Shown here in pieces: positions 7,287 to 15,564 of a stretch of 53,658 nucleotides of DNA (positions are counted from its first letter, which is position 1; each line of letters starts with the position of its first letter). Origin of the DNA: Lachnospiraceae bacterium (lineage in GTDB: Bacteria > Bacillota > Clostridia > Lachnospirales > Lachnospiraceae); the NCBI GenBank assembly GCA_910575105.1, contig CAJTDK010000024.1:1-53658 (forward strand), read 5' to 3'. The notes under the pieces are model-generated. The model did not search any database, was not told the DNA's origin, and saw nothing but the letters and a program-made list of their open reading frames with translations. The position numbers and the translations under genes are program-made.

Positions 7287-7457
7287 TCAGCCCACGAAAT
7301 CAGCGGTTTTCAGCCGTATCCCGATAATATACGCGCCATCCTTTTTCTTCTGCTTTTTGAAGCCCGCCGTTTCCAGCGCATTGTAAAAATCTGCCGTGCT
7401 TCTGGTATATAGGATTTCAGATTTTCCGTGCTTTGCCGATATGCCTCCCCGAATGTT
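7287..7457 (-). pseudogene. C-terminal fragment of an unidentified mobile-element protein
   Basis: An open stretch with no start codon, read from 7457, contains ISAKHGKSEILYTRSTADFY and then NALETAGFKKQKKKDGAYI before the TGA at 7287-7289. It has the look of a conserved protein tail from phage or ICE replication regions, but I cannot name the family. It includes the second copy of the 31-bp repeat. Confidence 0.45.
7407..7437 (-). repeat. 31-bp direct repeat, copy 2
   Basis: Identical to 2385-2415. It lies about 70 bp past the stop of the anti-sigma gene, just as copy 1 lies 35 bp past the stop of the MBL gene, and sits within a protein-fragment frame. Confidence 0.85.
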
Positions 7458-7508
7458 TTATACTACTTCGGTAGAATATCGTTCCCATTAAAGCCAAAAA
7501 CAAGAATG

Positions 7509-8873
7509 TTAATGCTTCTGCTCATATAAATCCTGTCGGCTGTTGGTATTTTCAGGAACATACTCTATTTCCAAAACCCCGCCTATAGTGTCCAAATCCC
7601 GGAGTCTTTGCAAATCCTCTTCTGCGTTTGATGTCACTACAACATGGAGCCTGTATGGGTTCTCATAGACCGAGGATGATATGACAAATGGCATTTCATG
7701 GTTCATCATAGCGCTGCTCACTTTTGTCTGCAGCTCCGTCACATATTCCAAACTTACATCTGTATTTGTATTCTCCAAAAGGGCCGTGCCTGCTCCGTCA
7801 TCTGAATTCTCTTTCTCCTGTTGAGCATCCTCTGTCTTCACGTCATGGCTTTGCCGGTCTTCTCCCTCATACTCCATGATCCCGATCATTTCACATATAC
7901 TTGCAGCCTGTTCTTCTGTCAGGGGGCTGTAGGCAATGCCTGAAAACTCGTAAAACATATCCGACACCGCTGTATACTTCAAGCCATCTATTACGTTCCC
8001 ATAATCTGTAGTTATTGACAAATACCGCCCAAGCCTCACCGCTCCATGGGATGGTGTCTGACCATCGCCCGCCGCTTCCACATCTCCGTAATCAATCCTC
8101 TCCCATTGACCGCTCCCATAGCAGGTCATGCCGGACAGCACTTCATATATTGTTTCTATTGCGGCCCTATCGGTTATTTTTCGTGTCCCAACCTCTTCCT
8201 GTATTTTCTTTCCTGCATCCGTATTATCCATTCTTGCAGGCGCCACTTCTATTTCTGTGATCGCATCCGCGGAATCAATCTGATATACCAGCTTAAGGAC
8301 ATCATCGTATGGGTATTCACCGCTATCGAAGCATTGGAATTTCCATAGCGAACTCTCCTGCCCATCGTTCCGGATCAGATATTGCAGGTCTGAATGTCCC
8401 GAAACATAGTGCCATTCCCCGGTATTGTCAATACTTTTACCCATACTTTCTGCTAACACGGAACTGCCAGCCGAGGAAACCTCCGTATAAAATCCGCTGT
8501 ATTGTTCTATGGGGACGATTGCATATTTCTCTGTTTGCTGTGCCATAAAGTTCCCGCTATTTGATGCAAGCAGGGAAGAGATTTCAACAAACTGCTCCGG
8601 CATTTCGGGCTCTGGACCTTCCTGTATAGGCTGTTCCTGTACCCAATACCCATTCTGTGGAAGGTCACTTTCCGGTTCATGCCGTAATACAGACCAAATG
8701 GCTGCAACACCTGCACAGACCAAACAAAGACCTGCTGCCGCAGCATATCGCATTATCCATATATTATTTCTTTTTGACCGCAATTTCTTCTTTTTTCTTC
8801 TTACCATAAGAGCATGGCTTATCATACTTTCATCCACTAACCCTAATGCATCACTGATGTCTTCACGTTTCAT
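7509..8873 (-). CDS. Membrane-anchored anti-sigma-like protein, partner of ECF sigma
   Basis: 454 residues. A basic N-terminal segment (VRRKKKKLRSKRNN, about 25-38) precedes one transmembrane helix (about 42-62, AAAAGLCLVCAGVAAIWSVL). A large, acidic, Ser/Gln-rich region of about 390 residues follows, expected outside the membrane. Starting at ATG 8873 after GGAGGG, it overlaps the sigma gene by 11 bp. This is the classic sigma/anti-sigma arrangement: the cytoplasmic N terminus would hold the sigma factor and the outer domain would sense an envelope signal. No known anti-sigma zinc motif (HxxxCxxC) is visible, so the mechanism is open. The extracellular domain is not recognised. Confidence 0.7.
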   Translation of the reverse strand: MKREDISDALGLVDESMISHALMVRRKKKKLRSKRNNIWIMRYAAAAGLCLVCAGVAAIWSVLRHEPESDLPQNGYWVQEQPIQEGPEPEMPEQFVEISSLLASNSGNFMAQQTEKYAIVPIEQYSGFYTEVSSAGSSVLAESMGKSIDNTGEWHYVSGHSDLQYLIRNDGQESSLWKFQCFDSGEYPYDDVLKLVYQIDSADAITEIEVAPARMDNTDAGKKIQEEVGTRKITDRAAIETIYEVLSGMTCYGSGQWERIDYGDVEAAGDGQTPSHGAVRLGRYLSITTDYGNVIDGLKYTAVSDMFYEFSGIAYSPLTEEQAASICEMIGIMEYEGEDRQSHDVKTEDAQQEKENSDDGAGTALLENTNTDVSLEYVTELQTKVSSAMMNHEMPFVISSSVYENPYRLHVVVTSNAEEDLQRLRDLDTIGGVLEIEYVPENTNSRQDLYEQKH

Positions 8874-9429
8874 CAAAGAATCCCTCCTGCTCCAAATATT
8901 TTTTTAATCCGATACGGGTACGGTACAACATACTCTTTGCCTTGGACTTACTCATGCCATAATATCCTGCTACCTCACGGATGGAATCCGAAAAGAAATA
9001 TCTTCCAATAAATACATCCCTTGTTTCCCCCGGTAATTCTGCAAGATAATCCTGAATAGCCTTTGCCAGAAGGTGCAGGTCAACATCCTGTTCTGTTGTG
9101 TTTCCGGCAGAAACGCAGTCCTCCAATTCAGATAGAGACAGCGCATATTCTGATGCCTGCCTTTTCGCACTGTTCCTTTTTCGGAAAACATCGATTGATA
9201 TCTGCCTCGTAATCTTACAAAGGTATGTTAAAAGAACACTTGGCCTGTGCGGGGGCATGGATTTCCATGCACTTAAATAAGTGTCATTTACGCTCTCTTT
9301 GCTGTCCTCCCAATTAGCAAGAATGTTATACGATAATTTCATTAGGTAACGTCCATATTTCTGGTCTGTGTGCTGGATTGCCGCCTCACTGCGCTCCCAG
9401 TATAATTCAACAATTCTGTCATCCTGCAT
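8863..9429 (-). CDS. ECF-type RNA polymerase sigma factor
   Basis: 188 residues from MQDDRIVELYWERSE. The sigma region 2 signature is IVELYWERSEAAIQHTD... then SYNILANWEDSKESVNDTYL. The sigma region 4 signature is AIQDYLAELPGETRDVFIGR and IREVAGYYGMSKSKAKSML. ATG at 9429 follows GGGAGGTGAG; a longer start at 9465 is disfavoured because the predicted -10 element lies at 9470-9475. It overlaps the anti-sigma gene by 11 bp. The GCAACC-type promoter upstream suggests it drives its own operon. Confidence 0.9.
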   Translation of the reverse strand: MQDDRIVELYWERSEAAIQHTDQKYGRYLMKLSYNILANWEDSKESVNDTYLSAWKSMPPHRPSVLLTYLCKITRQISIDVFRKRNSAKRQASEYALSLSELEDCVSAGNTTEQDVDLHLLAKAIQDYLAELPGETRDVFIGRYFFSDSIREVAGYYGMSKSKAKSMLYRTRIGLKKYLEQEGFFDET

Positions 9430-9469
9430 GGTCTCACTCACCTCCCTGGCTGTTATGCCCTTCATTGTA

Positions 9470-9497
9470 TATCCCGTAAAAATTCAGATTTGGTTGC
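9470..9497 (-). promoter_or_regulatory. Putative ECF autoregulated promoter
   Basis: On the minus strand GCAACC (9492-9497) lies 16 bases before GGGATA (9470-9475). The AAC core at -35 is typical of ECF-recognised promoters, so the sigma factor probably activates its own operon. It places the transcript start near 9463, downstream of the alternative start codon. Confidence 0.5.
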
Positions 9498-9599
9498 AGA
9501 GAAAAATACTTTTTTTATTTTAGCTCAAAAAATATAAAAAGCACCGTCATTTTTAGAAATAGTGGAAGCGGATCAGAAATACCCAAAAGAAAAAAGATC

Positions 9600-10032
9600 C
9601 ATTGAACAGCCCTCTTTCTCCTGTTATTATTTGTCAATTTTTCTGTATACTATCACGCAAAACTCCATACTATCACAGAAACTCATATACAAACACGAAA
9701 ACTCTGAGCAGTTTCCGTGTTTGTATCATATCCCCCGTTTTCCGACAGCATTTTCCGTCAAACTAATACGCCTTTCAGCCAAAACCGCCAATATCCTACT
9801 CCTTTTTACCTTTCCGTTTCATACTATCACGGAAACCCCTGACTTTTGCGTGAAAGTATACTTTTGCCTGATAGTACGATTTTTTCCCCTATCGCCATCC
9901 TATCAGCGGCATCCAAAAACACCAAAAAATGGGGTCCACTACCCACCGTGATGAACCCCACCAAGCCTAAAATCAATACTTTTGCCTGCGAGTACCAAAA
10001 ATCCTATGGCATTATTTTTTTATTGCCGCCTG
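9600..10032 (+). repeat. Iteron-like block B, second copy of the ~450-bp repeat
   Basis: About 433 bp, collinear with 3971-4435 and clearly homologous throughout, with scattered substitutions and small indels (for example ACTATCACGCAAAA at 9649 and ACTATCACAGAAAC at 9669). The same dyad (near 9689-9724) and the same inverted boxes are present. Conservation of the boxes with drift between them suggests two related but separate elements, not a recent duplication. No replication gene is adjacent. Confidence 0.75.
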
Positions 10033-10075
10033 GGCGGCTGTTAATGATTGTCACTCAACAATCTATCTTCCAAAG

Positions 10076-10190
10076 TGACCACGGGGGTTCACTTTTTTGA
10101 CCACTGGGTTCAAAACGACCTATGGGGTGTTCATTTTCTCTGACCACGGGGTTCAAATGCCCTTGGGGGAGGGTTCAAAAGTGAACACCC
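10076..10190 (+). repeat. Array of TGACCACGGGGTTCA-type repeats
   Basis: Boxes of the form TGACCACGGGGTTCA start at 10076, 10098, 10116, 10141 and, more degenerate, near 10158, at 18-25 base intervals. An inverted half-site (GTGAACACCCC) follows near 10181. This helical-turn-like spacing suggests another iteron array, for an initiator or regulator different from that of block B. No coding function is evident. Confidence 0.65.
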
Positions 10191-10328
10191 CCTCTGCCGA
10201 CTGCCGCAGATTCTCAAACCGGCCAAAAAGCAAACAAGAGATTCCAGCAACAACCAATGTGCCGGAACCCCTTGTTTTCAGCGGTTTTCCCTATATTCTG
10301 TTCATTCCCTTTGTATCAATTAAGCGGT

Positions 10329-10526
10329 TTACATTTCCTGATAGTCGTCCACTATCTCTATTTCCGGATGGCCTGCCAAAAAGTGGTTTAAGATTTGATC
10401 CTGGTTCTCAATGCTGTAACTGACATCATGCCCGTCCTCTTTGGAAAGGCGCTTGTACTTTCCGCACTTCCATACTTTTTTTCCATTCTCTACAAAATTA
10501 TTAGAAGATTTTCTGCCTCGTTTCAT
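10329..10526 (-). pseudogene. Serine recombinase (TnpX-like) N-terminal stub
   Basis: 65 codons: KVWKCGKYKRLSKEDGHDVS then YSIENQDQILNHFLAGHPEI and VDDYQEM before a stop. This is the start of the resolvase domain of large serine recombinases, including the catalytic serine in YKRLSKED. Intact members continue with (D)GxxGTxFxRPxF and reach about 500 residues. The deletion junction is just before 10329. It starts at ATG 10526 with GGAGGT just upstream. Confidence 0.8.
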
Positions 10527-10582
10527 CTTACCTCCAATCCTCTATAATCACATCTCAATTATACCGCGGATGACCGCCAAAA

Positions 10583-10843
10583 TCAGCCTTTTTTCAGCCC
10601 TTCAAAATAATTTTTCAGGAGAATGTCTATTGAAGCACCTCCAGTGGAAAAGAGGACCGAAACCACCGCATCCCCGCAGCGGAAACAGTATGGATTCTTG
10701 ATCTGCTCCAGATAATCCATCATTCGTTCTTCGGGTGGTAAATTTTTATCAACAGATACAGTGCGAATGTCTACCAGTTCATCCGCATTGACCTTATTTA
10801 TGCTTTTCTGGCACATAGGGGCAACTCTGTTTCTGCTTAACAT
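10583..10843 (-). CDS. DUF6870-type small ICE protein
   Basis: 86 residues. The core VDIRTVSVDKNLPPEERMMD and QIKNPYCFRCGDAVVSVLF matches the pattern of the DUF6870 family, small proteins of clostridial ICEs with a conserved CxxC that may bind zinc. ATG at 10843 follows AAAGGAGGCG at good spacing. It lies just upstream of the recombinase stub. The function is unknown. Confidence 0.75.
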   Translation of the reverse strand: MLSRNRVAPMCQKSINKVNADELVDIRTVSVDKNLPPEERMMDYLEQIKNPYCFRCGDAVVSVLFSTGGASIDILLKNYFEGLKKG

Positions 10844-11446
10844 ATATGACCGCCTCCTTTCAAAATATGTGATCTATCAAAACCACATGAATAAGTCGGG
10901 CCTGCGCTCTTACAGTCACAGACCCGGCCCATTGTATCTGATTTCGATCTTGTCCGCCGTATTTGCCACGCTCCCCGGCAGAACCCATACACAAATATAT
11001 TGGGAAAGGGATTGCTACAGGCTGCGGAAGGCTTATCCGCATCATAGCCCCGCCTGTGCCGCCGCTTTGCCAGAGCTTGCGTACACTGCAGGGACTCCCC
11101 TTCCAGTCTGTGAGGGGTCGTGAGAAAGTACCATTATGATCTGTGCCGTCATCGCGCCCGGCCTGCCACAGCCGGATCAGTGGGTGCGTGAACCGCTCGG
11201 ACAGCCTTATGTCATCACCTCCCCAAGCTGTCTGTCTTTGCGCCGCCCCATCCTCCGCTCGGAACACAGAATGAAGTACCTATAGCAATGTGTATAAAAT
11301 TGTCAAGGTGCCACTGAGGGCGGGCAGGTGTACTTTACTCTTTGGGGTGAACCGGAGCCTGTGCCCTGGCATCTCCCCCGGCTTGTCCTGCTTAAAATGC
11401 CCTTCTTACTATTCCGTACATTTTCAGGGTGATTTCGCCGTCTGAT
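10844..11446. other. 600-bp stretch without a supportable gene
   Basis: Several overlapping frames are open on both strands, including one on the minus strand from about 11140 into the DUF6870 leader, but none has a ribosome site and a recognisable sequence. The region is moderately GC-rich and probably holds decayed ICE DNA. Confidence 0.4.
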
Positions 11447-11872
11447 TCAGAAATTTTTCCGTAAAAATTTTTCCAGGTTCCGCAGTCCGTGTTCAATGGA
11501 CTGCCTCACATTGCTCTCATTGATCTTCTCCGCCCTGGCAATGGCACTCTTGCTCATACCGAGAAAATAATGCGCATATATCCGGTTACACTGTTTTTCC
11601 GGCAGAGAGGCAAGTCCTTTATAAAGCTGTTCCCTGTCATAAAGCTGCTCTACAAACTCACAGGGATTTTTCTGGTCTAAAGCCGCAATATCTCTTTCAA
11701 TGCCTCCGGCATAATCCAGAGAATAAAAGGCCCTATAACGATATGTACGAATCCGGTATGCTTCTTCTAAAAGCTCATACTCCCGGAGCAACAGAGCGAT
11801 TTCATCCGGCACCTCAACAAATGTATCTTCTTTATAAAACGGGTAGTAATCCCGCAGATTGATTTCTTTCAT
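11447..11872 (-). CDS. ICE-type sigma-70 family factor (region 4 protein)
   Basis: 141 residues from MKEINLRDYYPFYKED. The C terminus (KGLASLPEKQCNRIYAHYFL then MSKSAIARAEKINESNVRQS) is a sigma region 4 helix-turn-helix. The N terminus resembles small sigma-like regulators of Tn916/Tn1549-type ICEs, where they control excision or transfer genes. ATG at 11872 is chosen over an upstream TTG because GGAGGAA lies right before it. No cognate anti-sigma gene is seen. Confidence 0.82.
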   Translation of the reverse strand: MKEINLRDYYPFYKEDTFVEVPDEIALLLREYELLEEAYRIRTYRYRAFYSLDYAGGIERDIAALDQKNPCEFVEQLYDREQLYKGLASLPEKQCNRIYAHYFLGMSKSAIARAEKINESNVRQSIEHGLRNLEKFLRKNF

Positions 11873-11909
11873 GGATAATTCCTCCAATCTCGATCTTGGG
11901 GTTGAATAG

Positions 11910-12164
11910 CTAAATTGAGGTCAGAGGCGGGGAGCGGCAATGGAAAACCATACCGTTCCCCTTATCTTTCAAAAAAATAATGCGCACCCTTAGAACACTG
12001 GATGCGCAGGCGTACACCTTCTCCTTATTGCGAAAAATATAGTGTTGGAAAACCGTGAATAATGTCAAAAGAAAAAGCGTCGTAATCCTTTTTTCATGGA
12101 CTACGACGCACATTGTTTTTACTAAGCTGCTTCTTTCTATGATTACACAGACTGCGGTATTCAT
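11910..12164 (-). CDS. Doubtful small ORF upstream of sigma gene
   Basis: 84 codons starting at ATG 12164 with GGGGAGG a few bases upstream. The predicted protein has a hydrophobic middle (TTLFLLTLFTVFQHYIF) but no recognisable family. A hairpin (12077-12088 with 12098-12109, GCGTCGTAATCC against GGACTACGACGC) falls inside the frame, so the region could equally be a structured leader. I keep it at low confidence. Confidence 0.22.
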   Translation of the reverse strand: MNTAVCVIIERSSLVKTMCVVVHEKRITTLFLLTLFTVFQHYIFRNKEKVYACASSVLRVRIIFLKDKGNGMVFHCRSPPLTSI

Positions 12165-12307
12165 ATGTCCTCCCCAAATGAGGAGAACCAGCATAATTAT
12201 CCGATATCAACCTCTCATTTCAAGAGAAATTATATCTGGCATATGCCAAATCACCGCCTTGTATAAACCATTCTTTTGCATTATTTCATTAGTCGGAACT
12301 ATCAGAT

Positions 12308-12937
12308 TCAAATATTGAGTTTATATCCAACATTATGTACACTTTTAATTAGATTCGGAATATCTTGAGTAATTCTTAATTTCTGTCTAAGGCTACTGAT
12401 ATGATTTGTAATAGTTTTGCGAAAATAAATATCATAATTTTCAGTCCAAACAATATCTGCAATCATTTCATATGTAAAAACACGATTAGGATTAGAAATA
12501 AGTAAAGCTAATAAATCAAACTCTTTCGTTGTTAAATCTATTTTTTTTCCACACACGGAAACCTCCCTTTGATCCTGATTAAAGTATAAATCCCCATGTT
12601 CAAACGAATGTGACCAAGTATTTATAGTATTTCCTTTTTTACCCGAAAGGTCCCCAAAACATTCCAGGATATACGAAATCCGTTCCATTCCAAAGTCTTC
12701 TGGACTAATAATTATTATGGGAATATGTCGGATGCTACGCATGACATTAACATATGGTAAAGAATCTAACACTCGAGAATGAAAAATAGTCCAATCATAA
12801 CTCTTTTCTTTCAATAAATATTGGGCTGTCTGTGTTGTTTCAGAAAAATCTATAGTTGCATTCTTCTTCAACAGTTTCGGACAAATAATGTCATATTCTT
12901 TTCTGTCATATCCAATCACCAATACCTTATCTGCCAT
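12308..12937 (-). CDS. OmpR-like regulator with degenerate receiver domain
   Basis: 209 residues. The C-terminal half (about 110-209) is a winged helix of the Trans_reg_C type: KIDLTTKEFDLLALLISNPN, FTYEMIADIVW and SLRQKLRI...SVHNVGYKL. The N-terminal half folds like a receiver, but the strand that should carry the phospho-Asp reads YDWTIFHSRVLD, with His where Asp is expected. It is therefore probably phosphorylation-independent. No histidine kinase is adjacent. The gene is notably AT-rich compared with its right neighbours. ATG at 12937 follows AGGAGGAGGG. Confidence 0.8.
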   Translation of the reverse strand: MADKVLVIGYDRKEYDIICPKLLKKNATIDFSETTQTAQYLLKEKSYDWTIFHSRVLDSLPYVNVMRSIRHIPIIIISPEDFGMERISYILECFGDLSGKKGNTINTWSHSFEHGDLYFNQDQREVSVCGKKIDLTTKEFDLLALLISNPNRVFTYEMIADIVWTENYDIYFRKTITNHISSLRQKLRITQDIPNLIKSVHNVGYKLNI

Positions 12938-12987
12938 ACGCCCTCCTCCTTTCTCTCAAATTTCATTGATGAAGCGTTTCTTACACA

Positions 12988-14169
12988 TTAGCACGAAGCA
13001 AGTACCCAGTCTTCATAACTTCTAACGCCTTCTGCCAAACGTTTCAACCCATCTTCCAGCCGGCTCTTGGGACAGGCTATGTTCATTCTGATAAAAGAAC
13101 ATCCGCTTTCCCCATACTGCTGTCCATCCGACAAATACAGTCCTGTATACTCTCTCAAATATTGTGTAAATTCAGCAGCACACCCCTGCATTTCCTGGCA
13201 GTCCAGCCACAAAAGATAGGTGGCCTGTGAAGGAACCAGCCTGATATGCAAATCCTCTTTCTTCAAAAAATTCTCCACAAAATTTTTGTTTTCATGGATA
13301 TACTCTCTTAAAGCATCCAGCCACGCTTCCCCTTTTGTAAAAGCAGCCACAGCCGCCTCCACCGCAAAGGAATTTGGTTCTGCCACCTCATCCGTATTCA
13401 GTCCCCGCCAGACCTTATGCCGCAGGTTTGGACTTGGAACAGCCACTGCTGCTGTCTGCAGCCCAGCCAGATTAAAGGCTTTTGTGGGAGCCATGCAGGT
13501 GATGCTGGTATTCTTACAGTTTTCCGAAACCGAGGCAAAGGGAATATATTCCTGATCGGGACTGGTCAGATCACAATGGATCTCATCGGAAATCACAGTC
13601 ACATGATATTTCCTGCACAGCTCGCCAACCTGCTCCAGTTCCTCTCTGCTCCAGATTCTTCCCACCGGATTGTGTGGATTGCATAGAATCATCAGCGTGG
13701 TCTGGGGATTAGAAAGTTTTCGTTCCAGATCTTCAAAATCCATCTGATAGGTGTTTCCGTCATATTGCAATGGACTTTCTGCAATATTCCTTCCGTTATT
13801 CACAATGGAATTAAAGAAAATATTGTAAACCGGCGTCTGAACCAGAACATTTTCTCCCGCTGTTGTCAGCTTGCGCACCATACTGGAAATCGCCGGAACC
13901 ACTCCTGTACAGAAAACAAGCCACTCCTTTTCCATGGAAAAATGATGCCGTCTCTCCCACCAGCCCATATATGCCTGATACCATTCTTCAGGCACAATGG
14001 AATAGCCAAATACACCGTGAGCTGCCCTTTCCCTGATTGCCTTCTGAATTTCCGGCGCTGTCTGAAAATCCATATCTGCCACCCACATAGGCAGCTCCTG
14101 CTCTTTCACATCCCATTTCAGTGAATGGGTATTTTTCCTGTTGACAGGTTCATCAAAATTGTAAGGCAT
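12988..14169 (-). CDS. MalY/PatB family aminotransferase (cystathionine beta-lyase-like)
   Basis: 393 residues from MPYNFDEPVNRKNTHSLKWD, the standard start of the family; an in-frame upstream extension is unlikely because GGAGGTG precedes ATG 14169. It is a PLP fold type I enzyme: NPHNPVGRIW, SDEIHCDL (Asp binding the pyridine nitrogen), and Lys in APTKAFNLAGL forming the Schiff base. PatB enzymes cleave cystathionine or other cysteine S-conjugates. It is the last gene of the DUF3737-LysE-lipoprotein operon. With a serine acetyltransferase nearby, a sulphur amino acid theme is possible (inference). Confidence 0.92.
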   Translation of the reverse strand: MPYNFDEPVNRKNTHSLKWDVKEQELPMWVADMDFQTAPEIQKAIRERAAHGVFGYSIVPEEWYQAYMGWWERRHHFSMEKEWLVFCTGVVPAISSMVRKLTTAGENVLVQTPVYNIFFNSIVNNGRNIAESPLQYDGNTYQMDFEDLERKLSNPQTTLMILCNPHNPVGRIWSREELEQVGELCRKYHVTVISDEIHCDLTSPDQEYIPFASVSENCKNTSITCMAPTKAFNLAGLQTAAVAVPSPNLRHKVWRGLNTDEVAEPNSFAVEAAVAAFTKGEAWLDALREYIHENKNFVENFLKKEDLHIRLVPSQATYLLWLDCQEMQGCAAEFTQYLREYTGLYLSDGQQYGESGCSFIRMNIACPKSRLEDGLKRLAEGVRSYEDWVLASC

Positions 14170-14192
14170 ATTGCACCTCCAAACTATCGTAT

Positions 14193-14909
14193 TTATTCCA
14201 AAGAAAATGTCACAGTCACATCCCCGTTTCCAAGAGCCTCTTCCCAACCCGTCAGATCATCAATATGTCCCAGCCTTGTATAGCTCCAGGAATTAGAGCC
14301 GTAAAAAATAACAATCTGGTTTCCGTTGTACAAGACAATATCTCCGGCGTGGGTTGTGGTCTGACTGTTGTCTGCAGGAAGGCTGGTTCCCAGAGGGCCT
14401 ACCTTTTCAAAGCCGGAATAGTCGCTCATTTGAAGCACTACCGGACTTTCCCGCATCATATCCACCAAAGCAGATACTGCCACGTTCTCTTCCAATGTGG
14501 CTGAAAATATCGTATCACCAACCTGTACCTTCATATTCATCTCTGCATTCTCCTCTCCATCATTTTGGGTATCTGTTTCCATTCCACCTGCTTCATTCAT
14601 TTCTGTTTCCTGTACAGGCTTTGTTTCACTTATATTTGCCGCTGATTCTGCCATGCTTCCTGTTGAATCAGAAACTAATCTCTCCTGTATGTTTTCTGTC
14701 ACATATTCCGTTGAATTTGTATCTGCAGATTGCGTTTCCTGTGCATTGGTACTCTCCGCTCTCTGATGAACGGCAGACTGTGGCATACTTTCTGTTCCAA
14801 CTGTCTCCGGTGCTGAGATTGAAGCACCAGCCTGCCCGTTGTCCTCTCCGCATGCAGTTAGAGAAACCAAAATGATCATAGCCCACAATAAAATCCATAT
14901 TTTTCTCAT
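14193..14909 (-). CDS. Lipoprotein with cyclophilin-like domain
   Basis: 238 residues from MRKIWILLWAMIILVSLTAC. The lipobox LTAC gives lipid attachment at Cys20 and surface anchoring. A Ser/Thr/Glu-rich linker (about 25-120) follows. The C-terminal 110 residues (MKVQVGDTIFSATLEENVAV, then LQMSDYSGFEKVGPLGTSLP and AGDIVLYNGNQIVIFYGSNS) match the cyclophilin-like beta-barrel family often found as lipoproteins in gut clostridia. These resemble cyclophilins in fold, but isomerase activity is not established. The upstream in-frame codons to 14993 lack a signal. A related protein is at 27512-28078. Confidence 0.82.
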   Translation of the reverse strand: MRKIWILLWAMIILVSLTACGEDNGQAGASISAPETVGTESMPQSAVHQRAESTNAQETQSADTNSTEYVTENIQERLVSDSTGSMAESAANISETKPVQETEMNEAGGMETDTQNDGEENAEMNMKVQVGDTIFSATLEENVAVSALVDMMRESPVVLQMSDYSGFEKVGPLGTSLPADNSQTTTHAGDIVLYNGNQIVIFYGSNSWSYTRLGHIDDLTGWEEALGNGDVTVTFSLE

Positions 14910-14955
14910 ATTCAACCATTCCTCTATCAACATTTTCTGTTTGATGATAAGAAAT

Positions 14956-15564
14956 TTATCTGGGAATTGCCCGTATAAAAACGAGGATTCCAAACAGGCT
15001 TAAAACTGCCCCAAAAATCCGGTTCATCTTCTGGAAACTTTCTGTCCTTTTCTTTCTTCTGGCAAAAGCAACCACAGCGGTCAGCCCTCCCCACCAGAAA
15101 TAGGTTCCGACAAACACCCCAAGAACCACCAGACACCCATTCTTTCCTGTACTGCCTCCCACAATGCCAAACCAGGAAAAAGCAAACAGGAAAGTTAATA
15201 TTGCCGCCGGGTTCGTAATCCCTACGGCAAAGGACGACAAAAATATCTTAAATCTTCCTGACACTGCCGGAACTTCCGCCGCCCCTCCTTTTCGGAGAAG
15301 CAGACGGATTCCCATCAACAGGACAATGCCTCCTCCTGCCAAATGGATAACCGTCTGGTATTCCAGAAGAAAATCTGACACTATGGTCAGCCCAAAAGCC
15401 CCGATTTCTGCATATATGCAATCTGCAGCAGAAGAGCCCATCCCTGTAAGAAGTCCGGCTTTTATCCCATGTTCCCAGGTTCTCTGCACGGTCATGGCTC
15501 CGACAGCCCCCACAGGTACGCCAAAGAGCAGCCCGATCAGAATTCCCTTCAAAAACAGGCTCAT
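14956..15564 (-). CDS. LysE/RhtB-family amino acid exporter
   Basis: 202 residues from MSLFLKGILIGLLFGVPVGA, with about six hydrophobic segments. The conserved N-terminal G-x-x-x-G-x-PVGAVGAM pattern and the FAVGITNPAAILTFLFAF motif are typical of LysE translocators, which export amino acids or related compounds. The start overlaps the stop of the upstream DUF3737 gene by 4 bp (ATGA), with AAGGAGG upstream, so translation is coupled. It is probably co-transcribed with the aminotransferase downstream. Confidence 0.9.
   Translation of the reverse strand: MSLFLKGILIGLLFGVPVGAVGAMTVQRTWEHGIKAGLLTGMGSSAADCIYAEIGAFGLTIVSDFLLEYQTVIHLAGGGIVLLMGIRLLLRKGGAAEVPAVSGRFKIFLSSFAVGITNPAAILTFLFAFSWFGIVGGSTGKNGCLVVLGVFVGTYFWWGGLTAVVAFARRKKRTESFQKMNRIFGAVLSLFGILVFIRAIPR

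Noticed and set aside
2385..7437. Reading the 31-bp repeats as attL/attR of an active 5-kb element
   Set aside because: The only recombinase between them lacks its catalytic serine and has an amber codon, and similarity beyond the repeat suggests related gene fragments. Kept as repeats only.
10761..11267. Frames of 120-135 codons on both strands between DUF6870 and the sigma gene
   Set aside because: They overlap each other, lack ribosome sites and show biased composition without any family resemblance.
14668..14919. Alternative frames overlapping lipoprotein, ABC permease and ligase genes (also near 22179-22877 and 24832-25653)
   Set aside because: They are antisense or out-of-frame shadows of well-recognised genes, with no ribosome sites or families of their own.
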